Below, in pieces: positions 9,153 to 16,214 of a DNA stretch of 50,638 bases. This DNA comes from Psychrobacter sp. UBA3483 (lineage in GTDB: Bacteria; Pseudomonadota; Gammaproteobacteria; Pseudomonadales; Moraxellaceae). A program made the position numbers and the translations under genes. Each line of letters opens with the position of its first letter. Position 1 is the first letter of the stretch. The DNA lies in assembly GCF_002377905.1 (NCBI RefSeq), contig NZ_DFQS01000069.1, positions 1 to 50,638 on the forward strand, read 5' to 3'. The notes beneath the pieces were generated by a model. It saw nothing but the letters and a program-made list of their open reading frames with translations. It was not told where the DNA came from and ran no database searches.

Positions 9153-9950
9153 TTAGCCAATATCCACCACTTTGTTCCAAACAAACGCCAATTCGGTACT
9201 GCTCACCTCATTAGGATAAGCACGCGGATTGACTATCACCCGCGTTTTATTAATTTGATAATCAAAGGCTTCATGAGTATGGCCATGTACCCATAGCACA
9301 GGTGCCCAATCTTCATGCATCCAGCTCGATAAATCACTGACAAAGGCGGCATTACTCGGCAAGTTGGCAAATTTCTCAGACACCGATAACGGGCTAATAC
9401 TATGATGACTCATGACCACCGTTTTTTTACCCAATGCTTGCGCCGTTATCAGCGCTTGCTGTAGCCACTGACGATGCTCAGTATGGATTTGTATCGATAC
9501 TTCAGGAGAGAACAGCTCGCCACCCGCATAAATCTGCTTGTAATCGCGCATAAAACGCCTAGCTGCTGCCATCGTATCGGCATCGGCTTGATATTGATAG
9601 TCCGTCCATAACGTACAACCCAGAATCCGCACTTCACCAATATCCATATACTGACACTGTAAAAAGCGCACGCCCTGCTCTAGTTCATTATTATAATTAT
9701 CCCAAGTGGCTAGCTTTTTATCAAAATGCAGCACATCTTCGCCGAAGTATTCATGATTGCCCGCGATAGTAATCAAAGGTACTTGCAAATGCGCTGCCTG
9801 CTCTTGTAGCCATGCCATACCATCATCACTATTGGCAGTATCTCCCGCTACGAGCAGCACGTCTGCATCCGTTTTAGGGATGCGCCCTAGTGGATACGAC
9901 TGCCGCGCATAACTGTCAATATGTAAGTCACTTAAAATCTGTAATTTCAT
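9153..9950 (-). CDS. Metallophosphoesterase (calcineurin-like)
   Basis: A 265-residue cytosolic protein with the full set of dinuclear-metal phosphoesterase motifs in order: SDLHIDS (residues 7-13), AGDTANSDDG (about 35-44), AGNHEYFGED (about 64-73), MSHHSISP (about 178-185) and WVHGHTHEAFD (about 218-228). The last replaces the usual GHTH block with an intact HGHTH. No signal peptide or membrane segment is seen. It lies downstream of pyrF on the same strand but behind a terminator, so it probably has its own promoter. Family members hydrolyse many phosphoesters, and nothing here fixes the substrate. Confidence 0.88.
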   Translation of the reverse strand: MKLQILSDLHIDSYARQSYPLGRIPKTDADVLLVAGDTANSDDGMAWLQEQAAHLQVPLITIAGNHEYFGEDVLHFDKKLATWDNYNNELEQGVRFLQCQYMDIGEVRILGCTLWTDYQYQADADTMAAARRFMRDYKQIYAGGELFSPEVSIQIHTEHRQWLQQALITAQALGKKTVVMSHHSISPLSVSEKFANLPSNAAFVSDLSSWMHEDWAPVLWVHGHTHEAFDYQINKTRVIVNPRAYPNEVSSTELAFVWNKVVDIG

Positions 9951-10060
9951 AGGTTTTACTATTATCCAATCAGACTATTTGCAAAAGTCAGCTTTTTCCT
10001 CAGCTTACGATTAGCGTAAATTTAACCAGTGTAGCAGCTTTTTAATAATGGGCAAAAAGT

Positions 10061-10092
10061 AAAAAAGACAGCGAATTAGGCTGTCTTTTTTA
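10061..10092. terminator. Terminator after pyrF, symmetrical
   Basis: AAAAAAGACAGC at 10061-10072, a seven-base loop, and GCTGTCTTTTTT. A-runs and T-runs flank both sides, so it can work on either strand. The gene it serves is pyrF (minus), whose stop is about 20 bases away. Confidence 0.85.
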
Positions 10093-10113
10093 TTGTATGG
10101 TGAATCTATAGCA

Positions 10114-10812
10114 CTAGATACTATTAATTATCAATTGTAATTTGGCCAAAGGATCAACAGCTTGGGTGATTGAGCGACCAATCACCAAATAATCAGAACC
10201 ATCTGCTAACGCTTGCTTCGGTGTACAGATGCGTTTTTGATCATCAGCATTGTCGTCTAGCAGACGAATACCAGGGGTGACCAGCTTAAAATCCTGCCCA
10301 CATAATGCTTTAAGCGTTTTGGCCTCTTGTGCTGAGCATACCACCCCATCAAGGCCCGCTTGCTTGGTCAGTTGTGCCAAACGGCTTACTTGGGCATCTA
10401 GACCATCAGTGATACCTGTTTGCGTCAGTGCCTGATTATCCATAGAAGTCAGCACAGTAACAGCGATTAGCAGGGTTTCAAAATTACCGTCTGACAAGCG
10501 CTGCTTGGCTAACGACATGGCCTCAAGGCCCGCGCTTGCATGCACATTGACCATCCATACACCAAGCTCGGCTGCTGCGAGTACCGCTTGTGCCGTGGTA
10601 TTAGGAATGTCGTGAAATTTTAAGTCCAAAAACACGTCAAAATCACGCTGATGTAGTGCTTTAACAATGTCAGGGCCACAGCGGGTAAACAGCTCTTTGC
10701 CGACTTTTAAGCGACATAATGCTGGGTCTAATTGGTCAGCTAGCGCTAAGGAGGCATCTTCAGTCATATTATCCAGTGCAACGACGACTGGAGAATGGAT
10801 GATGTTATTCAT
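10114..10812 (-). CDS. pyrF: Orotidine 5'-phosphate decarboxylase
   Basis: A 232-residue TIM-barrel enzyme for the last step of de novo UMP synthesis (OMP to UMP plus CO2). Landmarks: VVALDNMTE near the N-terminus, LKVGKELFTRCGPD with the phosphate-site Lys, the catalytic tetrad motif DVFLDLKFHDIPNT, VNVHASAG, GLDGVVCSAQEA, and the C-terminal phosphate-binding TPGIRL with YLVIGRSIT. Length is normal for the family. It lies 72 bases after lapA in the order ihfB-lapA-pyrF, which resembles the gammaproteobacterial rpsA-ihfB / lapA-lapB-pyrF neighbourhood without lapB. Confidence 0.97.
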   Translation of the reverse strand: MNNIIHSPVVVALDNMTEDASLALADQLDPALCRLKVGKELFTRCGPDIVKALHQRDFDVFLDLKFHDIPNTTAQAVLAAAELGVWMVNVHASAGLEAMSLAKQRLSDGNFETLLIAVTVLTSMDNQALTQTGITDGLDAQVSRLAQLTKQAGLDGVVCSAQEAKTLKALCGQDFKLVTPGIRLLDDNADDQKRICTPKQALADGSDYLVIGRSITQAVDPLAKLQLIINSI

Positions 10813-10884
10813 AGTTGTGCCACGTTCTATCAGTTTATTAAATGATTATATAAACGTCTCAATATAAGAATGCTTAGTGTGCAC

Positions 10885-11295
10885 TCAATGCTCACGCTTT
10901 TGCTTGGTTAAAGTAGCACCATCGTCTATATCAATAACGCTGTCATCTTGTACATTGGTCGCTGTCGCGCCGTAAACCGCTTCTTGTACCGATGGTGCGT
11001 TTGCCTGACGGTCAATGACGATATTAGCCTGCGTCACTTGCTCTTGCAGATTGGCATTTAGCTTTTGTAGCCGTGAGATTTCCCACTTATTTTGTAGCAC
11101 GCGGAAGATAAGCAGCGCGAGTAGCATGCCAATCACAATGCCTAGTATTAAGCACAGAATCAGTAATAAGCCCAAATTCATCGTCGGTGCTTGAGAAAAA
11201 AGTAGATTCACCCCAACTTCAGTATTATTGGCCAATACCAACCCTAACGAATAGGCAAAACTTAGAAACAGTAAAATCAGCAGTAAAATGCGCAT
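10885..11295 (-). CDS. lapA: LapA-domain inner-membrane protein (DUF1049)
   Basis: A 136-residue protein with two hydrophobic segments: residues about 3-20 (RILLLILLFLSFAYSLGLV) and about 40-66 (LGLLLILCLILGIVIGMLL). A short charged coiled coil (KWEISRLQKLNANLQEQV) and an acidic tail facing the cytoplasm follow. This is the LapA layout. In E. coli LapA partners LapB in controlling lipopolysaccharide assembly and LpxC turnover. ATG 11295 is preferred because AAGGA lies eight bases upstream; a TTG one codon earlier is less likely. It sits between ihfB and pyrF, but no lapB follows, so a partnership cannot be shown from this window. Confidence 0.85.
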   Translation of the reverse strand: MRILLLILLFLSFAYSLGLVLANNTEVGVNLLFSQAPTMNLGLLLILCLILGIVIGMLLALLIFRVLQNKWEISRLQKLNANLQEQVTQANIVIDRQANAPSVQEAVYGATATNVQDDSVIDIDDGATLTKQKREH

Positions 11296-11369
11296 CAAAA
11301 ATATCCTTTTATGTTGAATCGTATGAACCGTTTAACAAAGAACGCGGACATTCTGACGGCTCTGCTTTA

Positions 11370-11681
11370 TTAACCGTTCGCTACCTTAGCATTGACAGCT
11401 TCACGTAGCGCTTTGCCCGGCTTAAAGTGTGGAATGGCTTTCGCAGGTACTGGAACGCTTTCGCCTGTTTTAGGGTTGCGTCCCATACGGGCACGGCGAT
11501 GATGAAGACAGAAACTACCAAAGCCACGCACCTCTACTCGGCCATCATTGGCTAAGGTATCGGTCATCAAATTTAATATTTCGCGTACTGCATCATCGAC
11601 GACAGTGTCTGTCATGTTGTCACAATTCGCACTCAGATTACTAATAAATTCGGACTTGTTAATTGCTTGCTGCATTATCAC
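11370..11681 (-). CDS. ihfB: Integration host factor, beta subunit
   Basis: About 103 residues of the HU/IHF family. IhfB pairs with IhfA to bend DNA sharply at specific sites in transcription, replication and recombination. Signature seen: VEVRGFGSFCLHHR, the beta-arm RARMGRNPKTGESV with the conserved Asn-Pro that intercalates DNA, and the tail PHFKPGKALREAV. The order rpsA-ihfB is the usual one. The start is uncertain: GTG 11681 has AAGG five bases upstream, while ATG 11675 is two codons later. The N-terminus is extended by several residues (QQAINKSEF) relative to the usual MTKSEL. It lies 250 bases beyond rpsA, past the rpsA terminator, so it has its own promoter. Confidence 0.95.
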   Translation of the reverse strand: MIMQQAINKSEFISNLSANCDNMTDTVVDDAVREILNLMTDTLANDGRVEVRGFGSFCLHHRRARMGRNPKTGESVPVPAKAIPHFKPGKALREAVNAKVANG

Positions 11682-11870
11682 ATGGACCTTATTGATTAAT
11701 GGATAAGATGATGATGAAGTACATTAAACAATTGAGGACTGTTTAATTTTACGTTCATATCTCGTTACTCAATGTTGCAAATGATAGCGGATATTGGTCT
11801 AAATAGGAATAAGAGTTTGCCCTTTTACAGCAAATCCTTCTTCATTTACCGCCTACTCAAATTTAATCAT

Positions 11871-11895
11871 AAAAAAAAGCGACCGGAGTCGCTTT
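11871..11895 (-). terminator. Rho-independent terminator of rpsA
   Basis: On the minus strand AAAGCGAC, loop TCCG and GTCGCTTT are followed by a run of five more T. The perfect 8-bp stem sits 36 bases after the rpsA stop. Confidence 0.9.
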
Positions 11896-11930
11896 CTTTT
11901 TATAGTATAACTATATCAACAAACTACCGC

Positions 11931-13619
11931 TTACTGCATTTGTTCTTTGATCAAGTCACCAATGGTTTTTGGCTGTGCATCAGAACCGGCGGCAGCAGTC
12001 GTACCAGTGCTTCCCAGTTCTTTAATCGCTTGACGCTCTTCAGCTTCGTCTTTTGCTTTGATTGACAAGTTGATGTTACGAGTTTTACGATCAACACTGA
12101 TGATTTTCGCTTCAACATCATCACCAACAGATAGATGCTTGGTTGCATCTTCAACGCGGTCACGTTGAATCTCAGAGGCACGTAAGTAAGCTTCTACTTC
12201 ATCAGCAAGCTCAATAGTAGCGCCTTTAGCATCTACTTCTTTTACTTTACCATTAACGATAGCACCGCGGTCATTGTTGACTAGGTATTCGTTGAATGGA
12301 TCAGAGCTTAATTGTTTGATGCCTAAGCTGATACGGTTGGCTTCTGAATCTACAGACAATACCATTGCTTCAACGGTGTCGCCTTTATTGTAGTTACGGA
12401 TAGCTTCTTCGCCAGTTTCGTTCCAAGAGATATCAGATAGATGAACCAGACCATCAATACCACCGTCTAGACCGATAAAGATACCGAAGTCAGTGATTGA
12501 TTTGATCGTACCAGTAATTTTATCACCGCGCTCATGTTTCTTATCAAACTCATCCCATGGGTTAGCAAGAGTTTGTTTGATACCTAAGCTGATACGGCGA
12601 CGCTCTTCGTCGATGTCCAGAATCATCACTTCAACTTCGTCACCCACTTGTACAACTTTTGATGGGTGGATGTTTTTGTTAGTATGATCCATTTCTGATA
12701 CGTGTACTAGACCTTCGATACCTTCAGAGATTTCAGCGAAACAACCATAATCAGTTAGGTTGGTGACGCGTGCTTTAACCACACTACCTACTGGGTAAGT
12801 GCCGCCAACGTTATCCCAAGGATCAGTACCAAGTTGTTTTAGACCCAAGCTTACGCGATTACGCTCACGGTCAAACTTCAATACTTTAACTTTTAGATCT
12901 TGACCAACTTCAACCACCTCAGATGGGTGCTTGATACGGCGCCATGCCATGTCAGTGATGTGTAATAGACCATCAATACCACCAAGATCAACGAATGCAC
13001 CGTAATCAGTTAGGTTCTTCACGATACCTTCGATCTCGATACCTTCTTCAAGCTTGTTCAATAGCTCTTCACGCTCAGCTGAGTTTTCAGCTTCCATAAC
13101 AGCGCGGCGACTAACTACCACGTTGTTACGTTTTTGATCAAGTTTGATAACTTTAAATTCTAGCTCTTTGCCTTCTAGATGCGTGGTATCACGAATCGGA
13201 CGGACGTCTACCAATGAACCTGGTAGGAACGCGCGAACTGAACCGATATCAACGGTAAAGCCGCCTTTTACTTTGCTAGAAATAATACCTTTAACGATCT
13301 CATCGTTGTCAGAGATTTTCTCAAGGAAATTCCAAGTCTCAACGCGTTTGGCTTTTTCGCGTGACAGTAAGGTTTGACCCATACCGTTATCAACCGCTTC
13401 AACCACGACGTCGACTGTGTCGCCAACTTCAACTTCAAGTTCGCCTTCTTCGCTTAAAAACTCTTCACGAGCGACGATACCTTCAGATTTAAGACCAGTA
13501 TCTACTGTGATCCAATCGCTATCGATGGCTACAACAGTACCAGTGATAACCGAGCCACGCTCGATATCAAGACCTGTTTCTTCGATGCTCGCTTCAAATA
13601 GTTCAGCAAATGATTCCAT
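11931..13619 (-). CDS. rpsA: 30S ribosomal protein S1
   Basis: A 562-residue protein close to the usual six-domain S1 length. It starts MESFAELFEASIEE and shows repeated S1 RNA-binding domains: GSVITGTVVAIDSDWITVD, IVKGIISSKVKGGFTVDIG, IEGIVKNLTDYGAFVDLGG, VVKARVTNLTDYGCFAEIS, ITGTIKSITDFGIFIGLDG and IVNGKVKEVDAKGATIELA. The repeats DYGAFVDL, DYGCFAEI and DFGIFIGL belong to the mRNA-binding domains. S1 brings mRNA to the 30S subunit. AAGGT precedes the start. cmk lies 235 bases upstream on the same strand, the usual cmk-rpsA pair. Confidence 0.98.
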   Translation of the reverse strand: MESFAELFEASIEETGLDIERGSVITGTVVAIDSDWITVDTGLKSEGIVAREEFLSEEGELEVEVGDTVDVVVEAVDNGMGQTLLSREKAKRVETWNFLEKISDNDEIVKGIISSKVKGGFTVDIGSVRAFLPGSLVDVRPIRDTTHLEGKELEFKVIKLDQKRNNVVVSRRAVMEAENSAEREELLNKLEEGIEIEGIVKNLTDYGAFVDLGGIDGLLHITDMAWRRIKHPSEVVEVGQDLKVKVLKFDRERNRVSLGLKQLGTDPWDNVGGTYPVGSVVKARVTNLTDYGCFAEISEGIEGLVHVSEMDHTNKNIHPSKVVQVGDEVEVMILDIDEERRRISLGIKQTLANPWDEFDKKHERGDKITGTIKSITDFGIFIGLDGGIDGLVHLSDISWNETGEEAIRNYNKGDTVEAMVLSVDSEANRISLGIKQLSSDPFNEYLVNNDRGAIVNGKVKEVDAKGATIELADEVEAYLRASEIQRDRVEDATKHLSVGDDVEAKIISVDRKTRNINLSIKAKDEAEERQAIKELGSTGTTAAAGSDAQPKTIGDLIKEQMQ

Positions 13620-13854
13620 TATGTCTACCTTTGTATAGCCGTATCCTGTCCAGCACAGTACGGATCAAATGTATGACTGTATAAAACGAGAATACTGGTT
13701 TTATATCTTATGCAGTCATATAAAAAAACGGTTGTTGCTAATAAGCGATTTTGTAGCGAACTCACTAGCAACGACTGTCTTACTTATATTTATACAATTT
13801 TATACTAAAACGGAAGCCATAGGAAACCTTTTAGTACTTAATATGTTGTTTTTA

Positions 13855-14610
13855 TTAACGATTAAAACAAACACCTTTATCTTGACAATGTTTTTTTACC
13901 AACTCATAAACCGCGTCAGCGTCTAGGTTTGAGCTATCTAAAACCAGTGCATCTTCAGCCGGTTTTGACGGTGCCGTTGCTCGGTTTTCATCACGCTCAT
14001 CTCGCGCTTTAATCGTTGCCAGAATCGCATCGAAATCAGCCGCCTGCCCAGCTTTTAATAGCTGTGCCACGCGGCGCTCTGCACGAGCGGTAGCGCTTGC
14101 GGTCAGATAGACCTTTACATCGGCATCGGGGAAAACTACCGTGCCCATGTCGCGACCATCAGCGACCAATCCTGATTGGGTTGCCATGTCTTGCTGCAAT
14201 TTAAGCAGCGCTTGACGCACCTTTGGATAAACTGCGACTTGTGAAGCATAACCGCCAACGGTTTCGTTACGTACTTGCTCGCCAATCTTAGTGCCATTGA
14301 CAATGATATCCACGCGCCCTGAATCGCTATTGGGCTCAAAAACGATCTGTAAGCTTTGGGTCAATTCTAATAACGCAGTCTCATCAATCGCTTGGCTGGC
14401 ATCTGCTGTAATCAGACCTGCTTCAAACGCCTTTAGACCAACAATGCGATATAATGCCCCTGAATCAAGCAGCTGATAGCCCAAGGTTTGCGCTAAGCGC
14501 CACGTAACCGTGCCTTTACCTGCCCCACTTGGACCATCAATACAGATAACTGGATAGCGCAATGAGCGAATATCACTATTGTCATTAGTATCAGGTGTAA
14601 AAGCAGACAT
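13855..14610 (-). CDS. cmk: Cytidylate kinase
   Basis: About 251 residues. The enzyme phosphorylates CMP and dCMP with ATP. The P-loop is IDGPSGAGKGTVTWRLA near the N-terminus. It is followed by LLDSGALYRIVGL (acceptor site), the CMP-specific insert region, VADGRDMGTVVFPDADVKVYLTA in two recognisable halves (DGRDMGTVVFP, VKVYLTAS) and RDERDENRATAPSKPAEDA, the lid segment. ATG 14610 is preferred because AAGTGAG sits just upstream; a GTG three codons earlier overlaps that site. It heads the usual cmk-rpsA arrangement. Confidence 0.96.
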   Translation of the reverse strand: MSAFTPDTNDNSDIRSLRYPVICIDGPSGAGKGTVTWRLAQTLGYQLLDSGALYRIVGLKAFEAGLITADASQAIDETALLELTQSLQIVFEPNSDSGRVDIIVNGTKIGEQVRNETVGGYASQVAVYPKVRQALLKLQQDMATQSGLVADGRDMGTVVFPDADVKVYLTASATARAERRVAQLLKAGQAADFDAILATIKARDERDENRATAPSKPAEDALVLDSSNLDADAVYELVKKHCQDKGVCFNR

Positions 14611-14789
14611 AACACTCACTTAATCGTCGGCAGAGCTGACATCGTGGTAAACAAAGAATTTCCCTGCGCTATCAAACGCTTGCACGGTAATAGACAGATT
14701 CGTAAGCAAATAGGGCGATAGTATAGCAAACATAGCTCCCTATCACTAGCAGTGAGACTAATATCTTGTTAATCATTTGAACGGTTTTT

Positions 14790-15341
14790 TTATCTTTTTT
14801 TTCGTTTGGACGCTTGCCGACGCTCACGAAAAAAAGCCTTTAGCATCTGACTGCTATGTTCATGACATAAGCCTTTATACACTTGAATACGATGATTATA
14901 AAAAGGTTCGGCAGCCAAGTTCATTTGACTACCAACCATGCCAGCTCTCGGCTCACTAGCAGCATAGACAAGCTTGTCGACACGAGCATGAATCAGCGCC
15001 CCAATACACATGGTACACGGCTCTAAAGTCACATATAGCGTTGTCTGAAGTGGCAAGCGATAGTTGTTTAAACGCCTGCAGGCATCTCTTAATGCAACTA
15101 TCTCAGCATGCGCAGTCGCATCATGGCGTCCAATCGGCTCATTAAAACCTTGCCCTATCATCTGCTGATTATGTACCAGTATCGCTCCTACGGGCACTTC
15201 TTCACGCGCAGCGCCTTGCTTAGCAAGGTTAAGTGCTTGTTGCATCCAGTTGACATCTTCGACTGACCAAAATTGACCTGTAGCAAGGTGGTGGTTAACT
15301 GGCGGATAGTGCTGCAAGCTTATATTTTGCATATTTTTCAT
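14790..15341 (-). CDS. tadA: tRNA-specific adenosine deaminase (A34 to I34)
   Basis: A 183-residue member of the zinc-dependent deaminase family. TadA converts the wobble adenosine of tRNA-Arg(ACG) to inosine. Zinc and catalytic motifs: TAHAEIVALRDA, with His as ligand and Glu as proton shuttle, and LEPCTMCIGALIHARV with two Cys ligands. VPVGAILVHN and GFNEPIGRHDATAHAE match bacterial TadA. About 30 extra residues precede the domain. The start codon follows the ung stop directly (TAAATG), so the two genes are translationally coupled. The C-terminus is very basic (RRQASKRKKR). The downstream region is T-rich, with no clear hairpin. Confidence 0.95.
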   Translation of the reverse strand: MKNMQNISLQHYPPVNHHLATGQFWSVEDVNWMQQALNLAKQGAAREEVPVGAILVHNQQMIGQGFNEPIGRHDATAHAEIVALRDACRRLNNYRLPLQTTLYVTLEPCTMCIGALIHARVDKLVYAASEPRAGMVGSQMNLAAEPFYNHRIQVYKGLCHEHSSQMLKAFFRERRQASKRKKR

Positions 15342-16079
15342 TTATTGCGGTAACTGCCAATCGATGGGCGTTTGACCATGCTGTATTAGATAATCATTGG
15401 TCTTAGAAAATGGCTTAGAACCAAAAAACCCACCACGGTTAGCAGCCAACGGCGATGGATGTACAGCGGTCAGAATCAAATGTTTATCGGTATTGATATA
15501 TTTACCCTTTTTCTGCGCTTTACTGCCCCACAATATAAATACCGTATGCTCAGTTTGTTCATTGACCACATCAATGACCGCGTCGGTAAACTGCTCCCAC
15601 CCTTTATTTTGATGGCTATTAGGCTCGCTTTCTTTAACCGTCAAAGAACTATTGAGCAATAGTACCCCTTGCTGCGCCCAATAGGTTAAATCGCCATGTT
15701 TTGACGGGGCGATACCAATGTCACTCGCCATCTCTTTTAGTACATTATTTAAAGACGGCGGTTTTGGTATGGCTTTTGGTACTGAAAACGATAAACCCAT
15801 TGCTTGCCCTGGTCCATGATAAGGGTCTTGACCCAGTATCACAACTTTCACCTGCGATAACGGCGTTAGATTTAATGCATTAAACATTAAGGGCGCTGGC
15901 GGATAAATACTATCATCTGATTGATAAGCTTCTTTTAAAAAAGCGCGCAAGTTATCCATATTATCAGAGGTCAATTCTTCTGCTAAGGCTTGTTTCCAGT
16001 CTTCTGGTAAGCGCACATTATCCAAAATTGCTTGCTTTTGAGCATCGCTCTTCGTAGATTTTTCATCAAATAATTCCAT
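15342..16079 (-). CDS. ung: Uracil-DNA glycosylase (family 1)
   Basis: A 245-residue protein that removes uracil from DNA to start base-excision repair. Motifs: the catalytic water-activating loop VVILGQDPYHGPGQAMGLSF (GQDPYH), LLLNSSLTVKESEPNSH, FILWGSKAQKKG, and the DNA-minor-groove loop HPSPLAANRGGFFG with the catalytic His. The start at ATG 16079 is chosen for the strong AAGGA six bases upstream and for MELFDE beginning the conserved region. An upstream in-frame start at 16130 has no such support. It overlaps in function and is directly joined (TAAATG) with tadA. Confidence 0.97.
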   Translation of the reverse strand: MELFDEKSTKSDAQKQAILDNVRLPEDWKQALAEELTSDNMDNLRAFLKEAYQSDDSIYPPAPLMFNALNLTPLSQVKVVILGQDPYHGPGQAMGLSFSVPKAIPKPPSLNNVLKEMASDIGIAPSKHGDLTYWAQQGVLLLNSSLTVKESEPNSHQNKGWEQFTDAVIDVVNEQTEHTVFILWGSKAQKKGKYINTDKHLILTAVHPSPLAANRGGFFGSKPFSKTNDYLIQHGQTPIDWQLPQ

Positions 16080-16144
16080 GATAGGTCCTTTTTTATTTTT
16101 TATAGGAGGATAAGAAATACGGTCATTCAATAAATTATAGCAAT

Positions 16145-16175
16145 AAAAAAACGGCTACCATTGTAACCGTTTTTA
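16145..16175 (-). terminator. Terminator downstream of clpA
   Basis: On the minus strand AAAAACGGTTAC pairs with GTAGCCGTTTTT (one G-T wobble) across a four-base loop, followed by more T. It is about 40 bases after the clpA stop and also close to the ung start. Confidence 0.85.
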
Positions 16176-16214
16176 TAACGCTGTAACCGTCGTTATTATA
16201 TCAATAGCAAAAAC

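Noticed and set aside
13669..13926. Plus-strand 85-codon frame with hydrophobic residues between rpsA and cmk
   Set aside because: It overlaps the 3' end of cmk on the other strand, lacks a good ribosome-binding site and looks like AT-rich chance coding.
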